In this document: in pieces, positions 1 through 10,782 of the stretch
Layout of the letters: each line of letters begins with the position of its first letter
How positions within the stretch are numbered: the stretch's first letter is position 1
From: Anisus vortex
Taxonomy: Eukaryota; Mollusca; Gastropoda; Planorbidae
Assembly (NCBI GenBank): GCA_949126835.1
Contig: OX421507.1
Span: forward strand, 25,666,822-25,730,821
Direction: 5' to 3'
Length of the DNA: 64,000 bases
Made by a program: the position numbers and the translations under genes
Notes under the pieces: model-generated
The model's database searches: none
What the model saw: the letters and a program-made list of their open reading frames with translations, nothing else
What the model was told of the DNA's origin: nothing

Positions 1-370
1 ACCACTAACTTAGCATAATTTAAAACAGGAATAAAAATGCAAAACTAGACTCGGACCACGGTTTAGCGTAGGACGCAATAATCTTCTTTATAGAAAGAGA
101 GTCTGAAAGATATATAAGATAAGATGATAAAGAAAAAAGTATGTCGAAGTGGTGTTTCGATTTCTCGGATGAACTATAAACTTTAAATGTCTTTAGCTCA
201 AATCTAGCTTGCAGACGAGCTACTCAATGTCTAGCAAACAATGTTTTTGTGATGTTTTGTCTGTGTTCTTTTATTGTTGGTTGTTTTTGTTGCTTTAATT
301 AGGAAAGGGCGTTGATAAGAGTTACTAATTTACAAGTTATTTACTATACAGGCAGCTTTATAGAGTTAAT
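1..370. other. No gene seen
   Basis: AT-rich sequence without a supported ORF, repeat or exon. I looked for the missing ALP N-terminal block (LGDGMG-type motif) here and in 1-2640 and did not find it. Confidence 0.5.
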
Positions 371-945
371 GTGGCACGGTGTTAACGATCGGCAATGCGT
401 TCGGCTGGCGTACCTAAGGTCCTGGTGAAGGCTGGAGTTGTTGTTTTTTTCCCGGAACTCTAGGGTGGGCATTGTGCTGTGGCCACAGAAACTGGTGAAA
501 GCTGCTTCACCGGCCCTATCACTTCTGTATCCGAGGGCCTCAAGACTAGCGAAGTGTGTAAACAGCCGGTACAATCCCGTGAAGAATACACCGGCTGGCG
601 AACGCACGGAGGACAGCTCCCGCTGCGGGTCGGAGACACATTGTACTGCCGAGAGGCCACGGGGTCTCGGTGGGGAGGAAGCAATGGACGCAGCAACCTC
701 GTCTCGAGAACCACCCGGTGTCTGTATGTCTGTACCTATAGTATAGGATTTGTGCTACCAAGTGACAGTGCAGTTATACGGGCGTGTCGTGGGCTGGTTT
801 GAAGCCGGACAGAGCTTGGGAGTGCCCCCCACCCTGAGCTCAAACCTATCGCTACGCCCTGGACAAAAGAGCCTTTTAGGCTCGTCTGATTTTTGTAAGA
901 GATCTTATAACTCACCAGCCCTATGACCAATTTGGTCCGAAGTGA
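371..945 (+). repeat. tRNA-derived SINE, split by a GC-rich repeat
   Basis: The SINE head and body occupy 371-520 (ggcacggtgt...ccacagaaactggtgaa...cggccctat) and its tail resumes at 911-945 (ccagccctatgaccaatttggtccga). The 390 bp between is the dispersed repeat described at 521-910. The consensus can be read from the other copies, which share the gttcgaatcctggtgaaggctagg and gtggccacagaaactggtgaacgctgc motifs. Confidence 0.75.
521..910 (+). repeat. GC-rich dispersed repeat, copy 1 (nested in SINE)
   Basis: It shares with 2840-3275 and 54893-55310 the ordered blocks gcctcaa.ga.tagcgaagtgtgtaa, acctatagtatagga, gctacc..gtgacattgcaggtatacgggcg, and cagacagagc.t.ggtgtgccc. The overlapping short ORFs on both strands are not conserved between copies, so no coding role is supported. 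Confidence 0.7.
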
Positions 946-1444
946 TATTTTATTTACTTAGAGAATCAACATCTTTTCCAATTAGCCTATATGTTACATT
1001 TTCTTTTTTTTAATTTTTTTTTTTAAATTAAATTTAAATTTTAAATTTAAATAAGTTGTACGTAAACATTTACTGCGTTTATTATTGTCCATTCAACCTT
1101 GAGGAGTTTATCTCTTAAACAATTTTGCACATTTCGATGCCCATTTAAAATTTAACTGGCTACGTTTTCAAATCGCAAATATCCCTATACTTAATTTAAA
1201 AAAAGTATCTACATCTAAGAAGGTCGTAGTAAGATTAAGCCAGTTATGCTTGATTAGGTTTGAAAAAATCAATTTAGAAGTCTTGAAACTCCGCTTTGAG
1301 TTCATCGATGTGCTTCTGAAAAAGCCCAATATTCGATCTGAATACATGCCTTTGTAAAGGGAAGTACATATAGTTAAATGTTGTGAAATTGATTTCACTC
1401 GATATAAATATTACTAAAAAATATAGTTGTTTCTGTTTTCATCA
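946..1444. other. AT-rich stretch, no gene
   Basis: Poly-T/A tracts around 1005-1050. A 76-codon open frame on the minus strand (1168-1398) has no recognisable motif and is probably chance. Confidence 0.4.
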
Positions 1445-1535
1445 ATAATAAAACACCTCTTGAAGGTCTCTCGCGTGCTACTGAAAATCGCTCTGCGTGC
1501 CAAGTTTGGCACGCGTACTTTAGGTTGCTGATCCC
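1445..1535 (-). mobile_element. hAT-like element terminus (inverted partner of 63922-64000)
   Basis: Reads gtgctactgaaaatcgctctgcgtgcc..., the reverse complement of the sequence starting cagggtcggcaaactaaaac at 63922. The CAGGGTCGGCAAACT start resembles hAT-group termini; the superfamily call is inference. Confidence 0.5.
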
Positions 1536-2086
1536 TTTTCTAGTGGATACCAGGTCATAAGCAGGAACTTAGAGTGGACAGGAACCGCCAACCGTTTGTG
1601 CCTAACGTTTACGGTGATGTATCAGTGGTGCGTGGACACAGCAGAGTTAGTTCTCCGAGCCCCAAAAGAGTGCGCTCGCTCGCATTCTCAAAAAAAGGTG
1701 GGGTTCAAGTCTGGTGTACTCACCGAAAAGTAATAAAGTGACTTTCCCCTTTTCGGCCGTATACGTGTAGTGATCGAAAACATGGTTACATGAACTTCGC
1801 AAAAAAAAAAAATGATACCCACAGAATTTTTAAAAAAAAAGAAAAGAAAGAAAATAAACTTTTTAAAAAGAAATTCCGTTTGCTAAGGATATAACCGGTG
1901 GGCGTGGTGTTTTAATAGCTGAGAAGAGAAAATTAGAAAAGAATAGAGCGTTCCTATAACGTATCATATTTAGTAATTGACACTTAGATACAGTAAATAA
2001 AAATGTTGAAACTATATTTTTTTTTAAATCTCTTTTAAAATGTCTATATTGGCGATTTTTCTCGTCTTTCAAAATTAAAACAAAGA
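1536..2086. other. Unassigned, no gene
   Basis: It separates the two repeat ends at 1445-1535 and 2087-2408, which are adjacent in the inverted copy at 63604-64000. It is therefore probably a later insertion. A tRNA-like ggggttcaagtct lies near 1700. Confidence 0.35.
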
Positions 2087-2490
2087 ATAATTCAGTCCCA
2101 TAGAAGCATTCGCATTGATTCTATAAATATTTTTCTACACTAGATTATCTTCCCGAAAATGAGCAGTAGATGCAAACATTTTTGCTGAAATTCCCAACAC
2201 TAATAGTTGCTAGTAAAAATCGTGAATGGTTAAAAAAAATACCGCACAATTACACAGTGTGTGTATCCTGAGGCACAAAATTTTGTCATAACACTTGATA
2301 CGTAAAAATTCTTAGTTCTTCTATTAATCTGGAAAAATTTCTAAAAGTGGGGCATTTTTCCTAAACGTTCGCCCCCCCCCTAGCGTCAAAACCTGGCTAC
2401 GCCACTGATTCTGAACGTGTTTAAAATATAAATCTATGCAGATTCTGCTATGCGCCCGCCTCCTCTTGCAGTCCTGGCTACGCCACTGGT
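2087..2490 (-). mobile_element. Dispersed DNA-element ends with CAGTGGCGTAGCCAGG termini
   Basis: 2087-2408 is an inverted, diverged copy of 63604-63921 (gcattcgcattgattctataaatattttt..., cccgaaaatgagcagtag..., ctagcgtcaaaacctggctacgccactg). A second cctggctacgccactg terminus ends near 2489. These CAGTGGCG ends look like DNA-transposon terminal repeats. Confidence 0.55.
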
Positions 2491-2640
2491 GGAAAGTACA
2501 GGCAAAAGAGCCCTTGTATGCCGTGGTCATGGAAACACGGCGAATTCCAGACTTGAAATGTAAACTTTACTGAAATGTAGTAATGTAAAACAATGGCTAT
2601 GATACTCTTGTTTGCTTTTTTATCAATTGTTCTTGTGCAG

Positions 2641-2815
2641 CCCCACAGCCGCGATCATATGGTGGCCGACCCTTCTTCAGCCTCCTCCTCTATCTTCTCC
2701 GGCTTACCTGAGAGGAATGGACAAATGGGTTGGGTCCAACAAGGCAACAATACCTGTCTACAGCCTGATCTAAGCAAACAACTAGCCAATCTCTTCAAGA
2801 TTATGTCCACGTCTG
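2641..2815 (+). CDS. ALP-like exon a (nucleophile region)
   Basis: The acceptor is a long pyrimidine run ending gtgcag at 2640 and the donor is gtaagt at 2816. The reading frame is open further upstream to an ATG at 2593, and that stretch (MAMILLFAFLSIVLVQ) looks like a signal peptide. It is more likely read-through of the polypyrimidine tract, because the exon proper starts in the middle of the ALP domain. [14 protein letters not shown] aligns without gaps to the family's DS(A/G)-ATATAYLCGVK stretch, so Pro sits at the nucleophile Ser. A one-residue shift could place the next Ser there. NNTC carries the Cys of the first ALP disulfide and an N-glycosylation sequon. The exon ends in phase 1. 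Confidence 0.8.
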
Positions 2816-5800
2816 GTAAGTATTAGGCACTACTGTACCCATGGGCCTCAAAGTGAGCGAAGTGTGTAAGCCGCCAATACGATCACATTAGGATTTCACC
2901 GGCGGGCGAACCAAGTGTCACATGGTCTTGGTGGGCACGAAGCAATGCCCGCAGCAGTCCCGTCTCACGAACCACTCGCGCGCCTAGTACCTATAGTATA
3001 GGATTTTCGCTACCGTGTGACATTGCAGGTATACGGGCGAGCCATCACGATAATGGTCCTAGGCCGTCCTAGGGTAAACACAGTGAACAACCGCTGGGGT
3101 GCAGAAACCCCTCCTATTACACAGCAAGCAACGCCTTGGCGTGTCGTGGTGTAGCTGGAGCTCAGACAGAGCCTTGGTGTGCCCCTTTCAGAGCACACCC
3201 CTAATACGTTACGCCCTGGACTATAGAGCCCTTGAGTTTCGTCCGTTTTTTTTTAGAGACATTATAAATCGGTAAGTAATATGGGGCGCAGTGGCCGAGT
3301 AGGCAATGCGTTCGTTTGGGTCTGGGTTCAAATCCTTGTGAAGGCTAAGATATATTCTCGGGGTTTAAGAGTGCCCCTCTGACTACCCAGCTCTGATGGG
3401 TACCGTAAAATAGTTAGAATAAAGTAAAGGTGACTGGGCTTCGTGCTGGCCACACATCCCTTGGTAAGCCTTGGCCACAGAAACTGGTGAACGCTGCTTG
3501 ACCGGTGCTTCATCGGTGCTATGATCTATTTGTCTGAAGTGTACCTTACTTATACTTACTGGTAAGTAATAGTTTCCTTCAGTCATAATAATTTACCATT
3601 TTGTACAAAATACATTTTTATAGCTTTCCAATGAAAGTCCGTTAGTTTATAACTATCGCTTGTATGCTATAAAACATTATAATTAGAAATGCACACTTTT
3701 GATCTAAGAGCATTCGCAAACAAATTGCTCTTAAATTTGTGGATATTTCCCTCGGGTCTAACGTATCTCCATAGTACAATGAAGATGAAGAAGAAACCTA
3801 GACATTAAGTGCAAGAGTACATATCCGTAGTATGCCGTATTTGTAAGTTTTTTAAAATCCTCGGTTGTCAATTACAATTTCTTTTTATGGGATATTAAAG
3901 ATATTATAGAAGTGTGAATTGTGTGGTTAGCACAACGCAAAGCCGCCTTTTCGTTACCCCAACTAAGGTCAGGTACTTATCAGAGCTGTGTGGACACCTT
4001 CCAGACGCAAAAAAAGTCCTAGCCTTCACCAGGATTCGAACCCAGGGCCATTCGGTACGCCCGTCGAACGTTCTGCCGCTCAGCCATCGTATACACATAT
4101 AAGAGTGTTTTATAGTTTACAAAACTATTCTGTTCACTTTTCTTGCAGGTAAATACACAGCGTTGGTGGCCACGGCGCCCTTGACTTCCCCAGGCGTGGC
4201 AGGAACATACGCCTCAACGCCAGACATGAAACTAGAGTCGGACAACCATGTCTACAAAGCCGGCTGCGGCGGGTTTTCGGATATTGCCAAGCAGCTGATC
4301 GTTGACAACACCCATTTAAATGTAGGTCATGATGACTATGGCGAATGTATGTATGTTGTTCAACTGCGTTTGAAGGGAGGTGGTGGAGGTCTTCTAATGG
4401 TCTTTTAAACATCATAGTAGCTCGGCTTTTTTTTATCTGTCCTCAAACATCGACTTGAAATTTAAATTGTATAAGTACTGAAGATGACTACTAGAAGCAT
4501 TATTTAAAAAACGAAAAAGAAAAAAACAACAATAAAGCTAACTGCTGCCCCCCTCACCCCCAATTTCTAAATGCATATCTTGCATAATGTATGCCCTTCT
4601 CAGACATCGGTTTTCTTTCCTTGCATCAGTTGTATCTATAGTCTACACGATTTCATTTGTCTAATGTTTATATTAGCTGGTTAGTCTTCTATGTGTACAT
4701 GCTTATTTGTGTGTGTGTGTGTGTGCGTGTGTGTCTGTCTGTCCTTTTATAATTTTAATTAACCCTTACAGTCCCGGGCGCGTATATAGCGGAACTGAAG
4801 GCAGCATAGATAGAAGTAGGTCGGTACGGGAAGGGTTAACAAACAAGTCTGCTTTTTTTAAAATGTTGGCTGTTTGATGTAGTTTTAAAATATTCTAATT
4901 TTATTTCCAATCAATCTTTCTTTAAAAAAATATTAATACCAAATTTAAAAAAATGCCACTTAGGAATTATAATAAATGGTAACTTATCCTGGAATCCAAA
5001 TGTTACTGAGGTAATTAAAAGATAAAATGTAAAAAACTTTCATGAAGTAAAAATTTCTACAAATGTAAAAATGAAACACAATATATTTACATGTAACTGA
5101 AATGACACATGACATATATCTGAAATATAAGTCACATATATTAGAATATGCATGCTATGTAGGGAATCCATCGCCTTAGAGCGAATTCAGAAAAGAGCTG
5201 AAAGTTTAATTACTGCTAAACATTTACAACTGACAAGTGTAACAACACAAATTACTAATCCTAGAAACATTAGAGAGAAGAAGGGCAAAAGGCAAAGTAG
5301 TCAAAATAGATAAAGCAATCAATTCTAGCTTAGAAATAGAACACAATAACAACCTATTACAAGGATAAAAACTACGTTTATATTCCATATGAAAGAATAA
5401 ATGATTAAAAGTACTCATTCTTCCCGAGTTGCATCCGAGCGTTGAATGGTATTTATGAACAAACCAAGAAAACGAATGACTTAACATCGTTTGTAATACA
5501 AATCAAAAGTAGAGTCAATCCTCTGGTGGGTAGACCATTTAATAATCTTCTGTAAAGAATTTTAACATTTTCCTCTTTAAAAATCTTTTTTTTTGTAACT
5601 ATAATTATAATAAATGTGTAAATAGTAACTAACTCCACCAATCTTTAAAAAAGACTAATTTGGACTTCTGTGGATTAGATCAAAAACTTTAATAAGATAG
5701 TCCGATTGCTTTGATTTTTCTGCTATTTGATAACTTGAAACACTTAGTTTCGCAATTTCCTATCGCACTTGTGGCGACTAACAATAGAGCGTTTGCAATG

Positions 5801-8800
5801 TGCGGAGCTTAAGTTTTTAAGTGACGTCATTTGTAAATAGAAGCCACTATTGAGGAACAAATATGGCATAAGGTAAAGTTTCTTATTATGCCAAAATCAC
5901 ATATGAATATTGGCTATCCTACTAAAAAATAAGGAGGTAAATAGTAGTAGATTAGTTGATTAATGTGATTAGGCTATGGCCGGCTAGACCTCTTTACACT
6001 TTTAATTCCACTTTATAGGCCTACACTTTACTGTTTCGTAGGCTAGGCTAATGGGCTAATGGCTAAGTAGGGCCGCTACGAAGCCAAGTGATAGTGTTGG
6101 TAAATAGGCTATCTAATCAAGTCACTAATAGGCTCACATCGTTTATGATCTATGTCTATGATAATAATAAAATAGCCTATTTTATTTAACAGACATAATA
6201 CAGCTTAAATCTCAATAAGACGTAAAACACAAAACATCATTTTAAAAAAGCTCGAGCCTATATGAAACTGTATTAATATAGCAGCCATTGTACTTGTACC
6301 CCACTACACAAATAAAAAAAAATCACGTGCTTTTTGTCAGGTGATTGCAAACGCCATATAGCCTATACATTCTATCAAAATTTCAGTAAAAAAAACTAAA
6401 TTATACTAAAATGATGATTTTTACTTCCTTTATTTTAAGTTGCATTTTCTGTCTGTCTGTCTGTCTGTCTGCAATCGTGGTGCAAACATTGGCTTCAATT
6501 TTTCGACCACTTCCCGTGGTCCGATCGAGCTGAACTTTGGACAGCAGATTTGTGACGCCTAACAATACATCCTATCAAATTTTCAGTTAAAACGACTTAA
6601 TAATACTACACTTATGACAATATTCATTTCTTAAAAGGAAAGTAAAAGAAATATTTTAATTTCGCGTTAAAAATGCCTGTGCAACTTTTTTTAGTTTTTC
6701 GGCGCAAAGCTAGAAAAAAAAATTATGCGCTACGATTATTTTTAGAACAATTCATACGGAGTAAGGAGATATTTTTGAGATTTGCGACACAGATATTTTT
6801 TCTGTACGTTTCATTTGCAGTAGTCAATCAATTATTTAATTACATGATGGTAAACTTAGTTTGCAAATAAAGGGAGTATAATGAAAACTTCGTTTTTATG
6901 GTTTTCTTGTTTTTTATTTTATTTTACTTCCTTTATTTTAAGTTGCATTTTCTGTCTGTCTGCAATCGTCGTGCAAAACTTTGCGGCTTCGATTTTTCGA
7001 CCACTTCCCGTGGTCCGATCGAACTAAAATTTGGACAGCAGATTTGGGGCGCCTAACAATACATCCTATCGAATTTTCAGTTAAAATGACTTAATAATAC
7101 TACACTTATGACAATATTCATTTCTTAAAAGGAAAGTATAAGAAATATTTTGATTTCGCGTTAAAAATGCCTGTGAAACTTTTTATACTTTTTCGGCGCA
7201 AAGCTAGAAAAAAAAATTATGCGCTAAGGTTATTTCTAGAACAATTCATACGGAGTAAGGATATATTTTTGAGATTTGCGACACAGATATATTTCTGTAC
7301 GTTTCATTTGCAGTAGTCAATCAATTATTTAATTACATGATGGTAAACTTAGTTTGCAAATAAAGGGAGTATAATGAAAACTTAGTTTTTATGGTTTTCT
7401 TGTTTAAATTTAACAAACACTTCATAGATATAAGTGGTCTATGGTTTGTTTTCACGTTGAAAATGCCGGTCCAACTTTTTATGTTTTTTTTGCGGGCCAA
7501 AGCTAGATAAAAAAAAGGATGCGCAAAATTTTAGTGTGGAAATTCATAAGGTATGATATCACTTATATTTATTTTTATTATTATTATTATTACTCTCTTT
7601 ATTTTAAGTTGCATTTTCTGTCTGTCTGATTGCAATGGTGCAAAAATTGGCTTCTATTATCCTTACCACTTTCTGTGGTCCGATCGAGCTGTAATTTGGA
7701 CAGCAGACTTGCCCCGACTAACAATACATCCAATCAAATTTTCAGTTAAAACAACTTAATAATACTACACTTATGACAATATTCATTTCTTAAAAGGAAA
7801 GTATAAGAACATTTTTGGTTTCACTTAAAATAATGCCTGTGAAACTTTTTATAGTTTTTCGGCGCAAAGCTAGAAAAAAAAATTATGCGCTAAGATTATT
7901 TTAAGAACAATTCATACGGAGTAAGGAGATATTTTTGAGATTTGCGACACAGATATTTTTTCTGTACGTTTCATTTGAGGGGTCTATCAATTATTTAATT
8001 ACATGATGGTAAACTTAGTTTGCAAATAAAGGGAGTATAATAAAAACTTCGTTTTTATGGTTTTCTTGTTTTAATCTTTCAAAATATTACAAAGAAAGGG
8101 AGTATAATAAAAACTGTGATTTTATGGGTTAGTTTATTTTCTATTTGGTCAGCTTTTAGGAAAAGTGGCAAAAACGCGGGCAACCAAATCAGGACGGTCG
8201 GATGTTTGTTTACCTGAACGCAAATTCTCTGTGATTTCTGGCCAGTTATTGTTAACCGTAAATAAAATGAAGAGATCAGGTGTACCAAACTTTGCGAAAA
8301 TGGACACTGCATCGTTCACGCATGTATCTGAGCGATCCTTTAAAACTGGAAGACAGGATAACTGCTATACCTCAGCTATGTTTGCATTCAGAGCCAAATT
8401 CTCCACGTGATCCGATAGCCCTTGATAGCATTCTGCTCGTGATCATTGTTGATTTAATCGAATATAGTTTAAGTTGTTTGCTTCCACCTGAAGATATGAA
8501 TCTACCAACCATTGCTGGGTTAATTTACCAGCGCTCATAACTGGGTTACAGTTATCATGAATGGCTGTTAGGGATGCCTTGAACTGTAGAATGCTGAATT
8601 TTGTACGCACACGATTAAGCACTGCTATTTCGTACTCTTCGCACTTCCAATTCGGTTGCCATCCAGGTTCACCGTATGGGAACAGGATTACATAAGACAT
8701 TGGATCCAAGTTGGGGCTCAAGATGTTTATGCTGATAAAATTTTGCTTTGGATCGGCGGGGTTTCTCGGGTAGATGCGGATGTCACGCTCAAACGCCCTA

Positions 8801-10735
8801 ACCCTTTCATTCACAAGTACCATAGCTACATCGTTCGACGTTGGTGCGTTGAAGCACCGTGGATCTGAGTGACGATCTCGTCGTAATACCATATTCTCTA
8901 GAGGAATCTGATCTCCCTTGTGATATATATATAAATATACAAACATATAAACAAACTCACGTAATTATATATATTGATGATGATAGGAGTTTTTTTATCT
9001 TTTAAATTTATGCATTACTAGAAAGCCTTCCTTTCCACTGCAGGTTATTATCGGATCTGGTCGGAATTACTTTCAACCGAAGTGGGAAAATGATAAATTG
9101 ACAAATGGCAAATTGCCAGACGCCAGGTCCAATGCAGATCTTAAACAGGTGAGATAAAAGGAGGAAAAGAAAGATATAAAGATAGACAGATAGACAGGTA
9201 GACAGATAGACAGATAGACAGATAGACAGATAGACTGATAGACAGATAGACAGATAGACAGATAGACAGATAGACAGATAGACAGATAGACAGATAGACA
9301 GATAGACAGATAGACAGATAGACAGATAGACAGATAGACAGATAGACAGATAGACAGATAGACAGATAGACAGATAGACAGATAGACAGATAGACAGATA
9401 GACAGATAGACAGATAGACAGATAGACAGATAGACAGATAGACAGATAGACAGATAGACAGATAGACAGATAGACAGATAGACAGATAGACAGATAGACA
9501 GATAGACAGATAGACAGATAGACAGATAGACAGATAGACAGATAGACAGATAGACAGATAGACAGATAGACAGATAGACAGATAGACAGATAGACAGATA
9601 GACAGATAGACAGATAGACAGATAGACAGATAGACAGATAGACAGATAGACAGATAGACAGATAGACAGATAGACAGATAGACAGATAGACAGATAGACA
9701 GATAGACAGATAGACAGATAGACAGATAGACAGATAGACAGATAGACAGATAGGCAGATAGGCAGATAGGCAGATAGACAGATAGACAGATAGACAGATA
9801 GACAGATAGACAGATAGACAGATAGACAGATAGACAGATAGACAGATAGACAGATAGACAGATAGACAGATAGACAGATAGACAGATAGACAGATAGACA
9901 GATAGACAGATAGACAGATAGACAGATAGACAGATAGACAGATAGACAGATAGACAGATAGACAGATAGACAGATAGACAGATAGACAGATAGACAGATA
10001 GACAGATAGACAGATAGACAGATAGACAGATAGACAGATAGACAGATAGACAGATAGACAGATAGACAGATAGACAGATAGACAGATAGACAGATTAACC
10101 GATAGACAGATAGACAGATTGACGGATAGACAGATAGACAGATAGATCGACAGATTGACGGACAGACAGATAGACAGATAGACAGATAGACAGATAGACA
10201 GATAGACAGATAGACAGATAGACAGATAGACAGATAGACAGATAGACAGATAGACAGATAGACAGATAGACAGATAGACAGATAGACAGATAGACAGATA
10301 GACAGATAGACAGATAGACAGATAGACAGATAGACAGATAGACAGATAGACAGATAGACAGATAGACAGATAGACAGATAGACAGATAGACAGATAGACA
10401 GATAGACAGATAGACAGATAGACAGATAGACAGATAGACAGATAGACAGATAGACCGATAGACAGATAGACAGATAGACAGATAGACAGATAGACAGATA
10501 GACAGATAGACAGGTAGACAGATAGACAGATAGACAGATAGACAGATAGACAGATAGACAGATAGACAGATAGACATATAGACAGATAGACAGATAGACA
10601 GATAGACAGATAGACAGATAGACAGATAGACAGATAGACAGATAGACAGATAGACAGATAGACAGATAGACAGATAGACAGATAGACAGATAGACAGATA
10701 GACAGATAGACAGATAGACAGATAGACAGATAGAC

Positions 10736-10782
<47 letters not shown>

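Noticed and set aside
438..802. Three overlapping frames around 344-930
   Set aside because: They lie in the SINE and the GC-rich repeat and are not preserved in the other copies.
2593..2640. ATG with signal-peptide-like start (MAMILLFAFLSIVLVQ) of the ALP-like gene
   Set aside because: The hydrophobic stretch coincides with a polypyrimidine tract ending in cag, and the ALP domain would begin without its first hundred residues. An internal exon starting at 2641 is the better reading, though a shortened protein starting here is not excluded.
3283..3360. Possible tRNA gene
   Set aside because: A and B boxes are present, but the cloverleaf is degenerate and the sequence continues into the SINE body shared by many copies.
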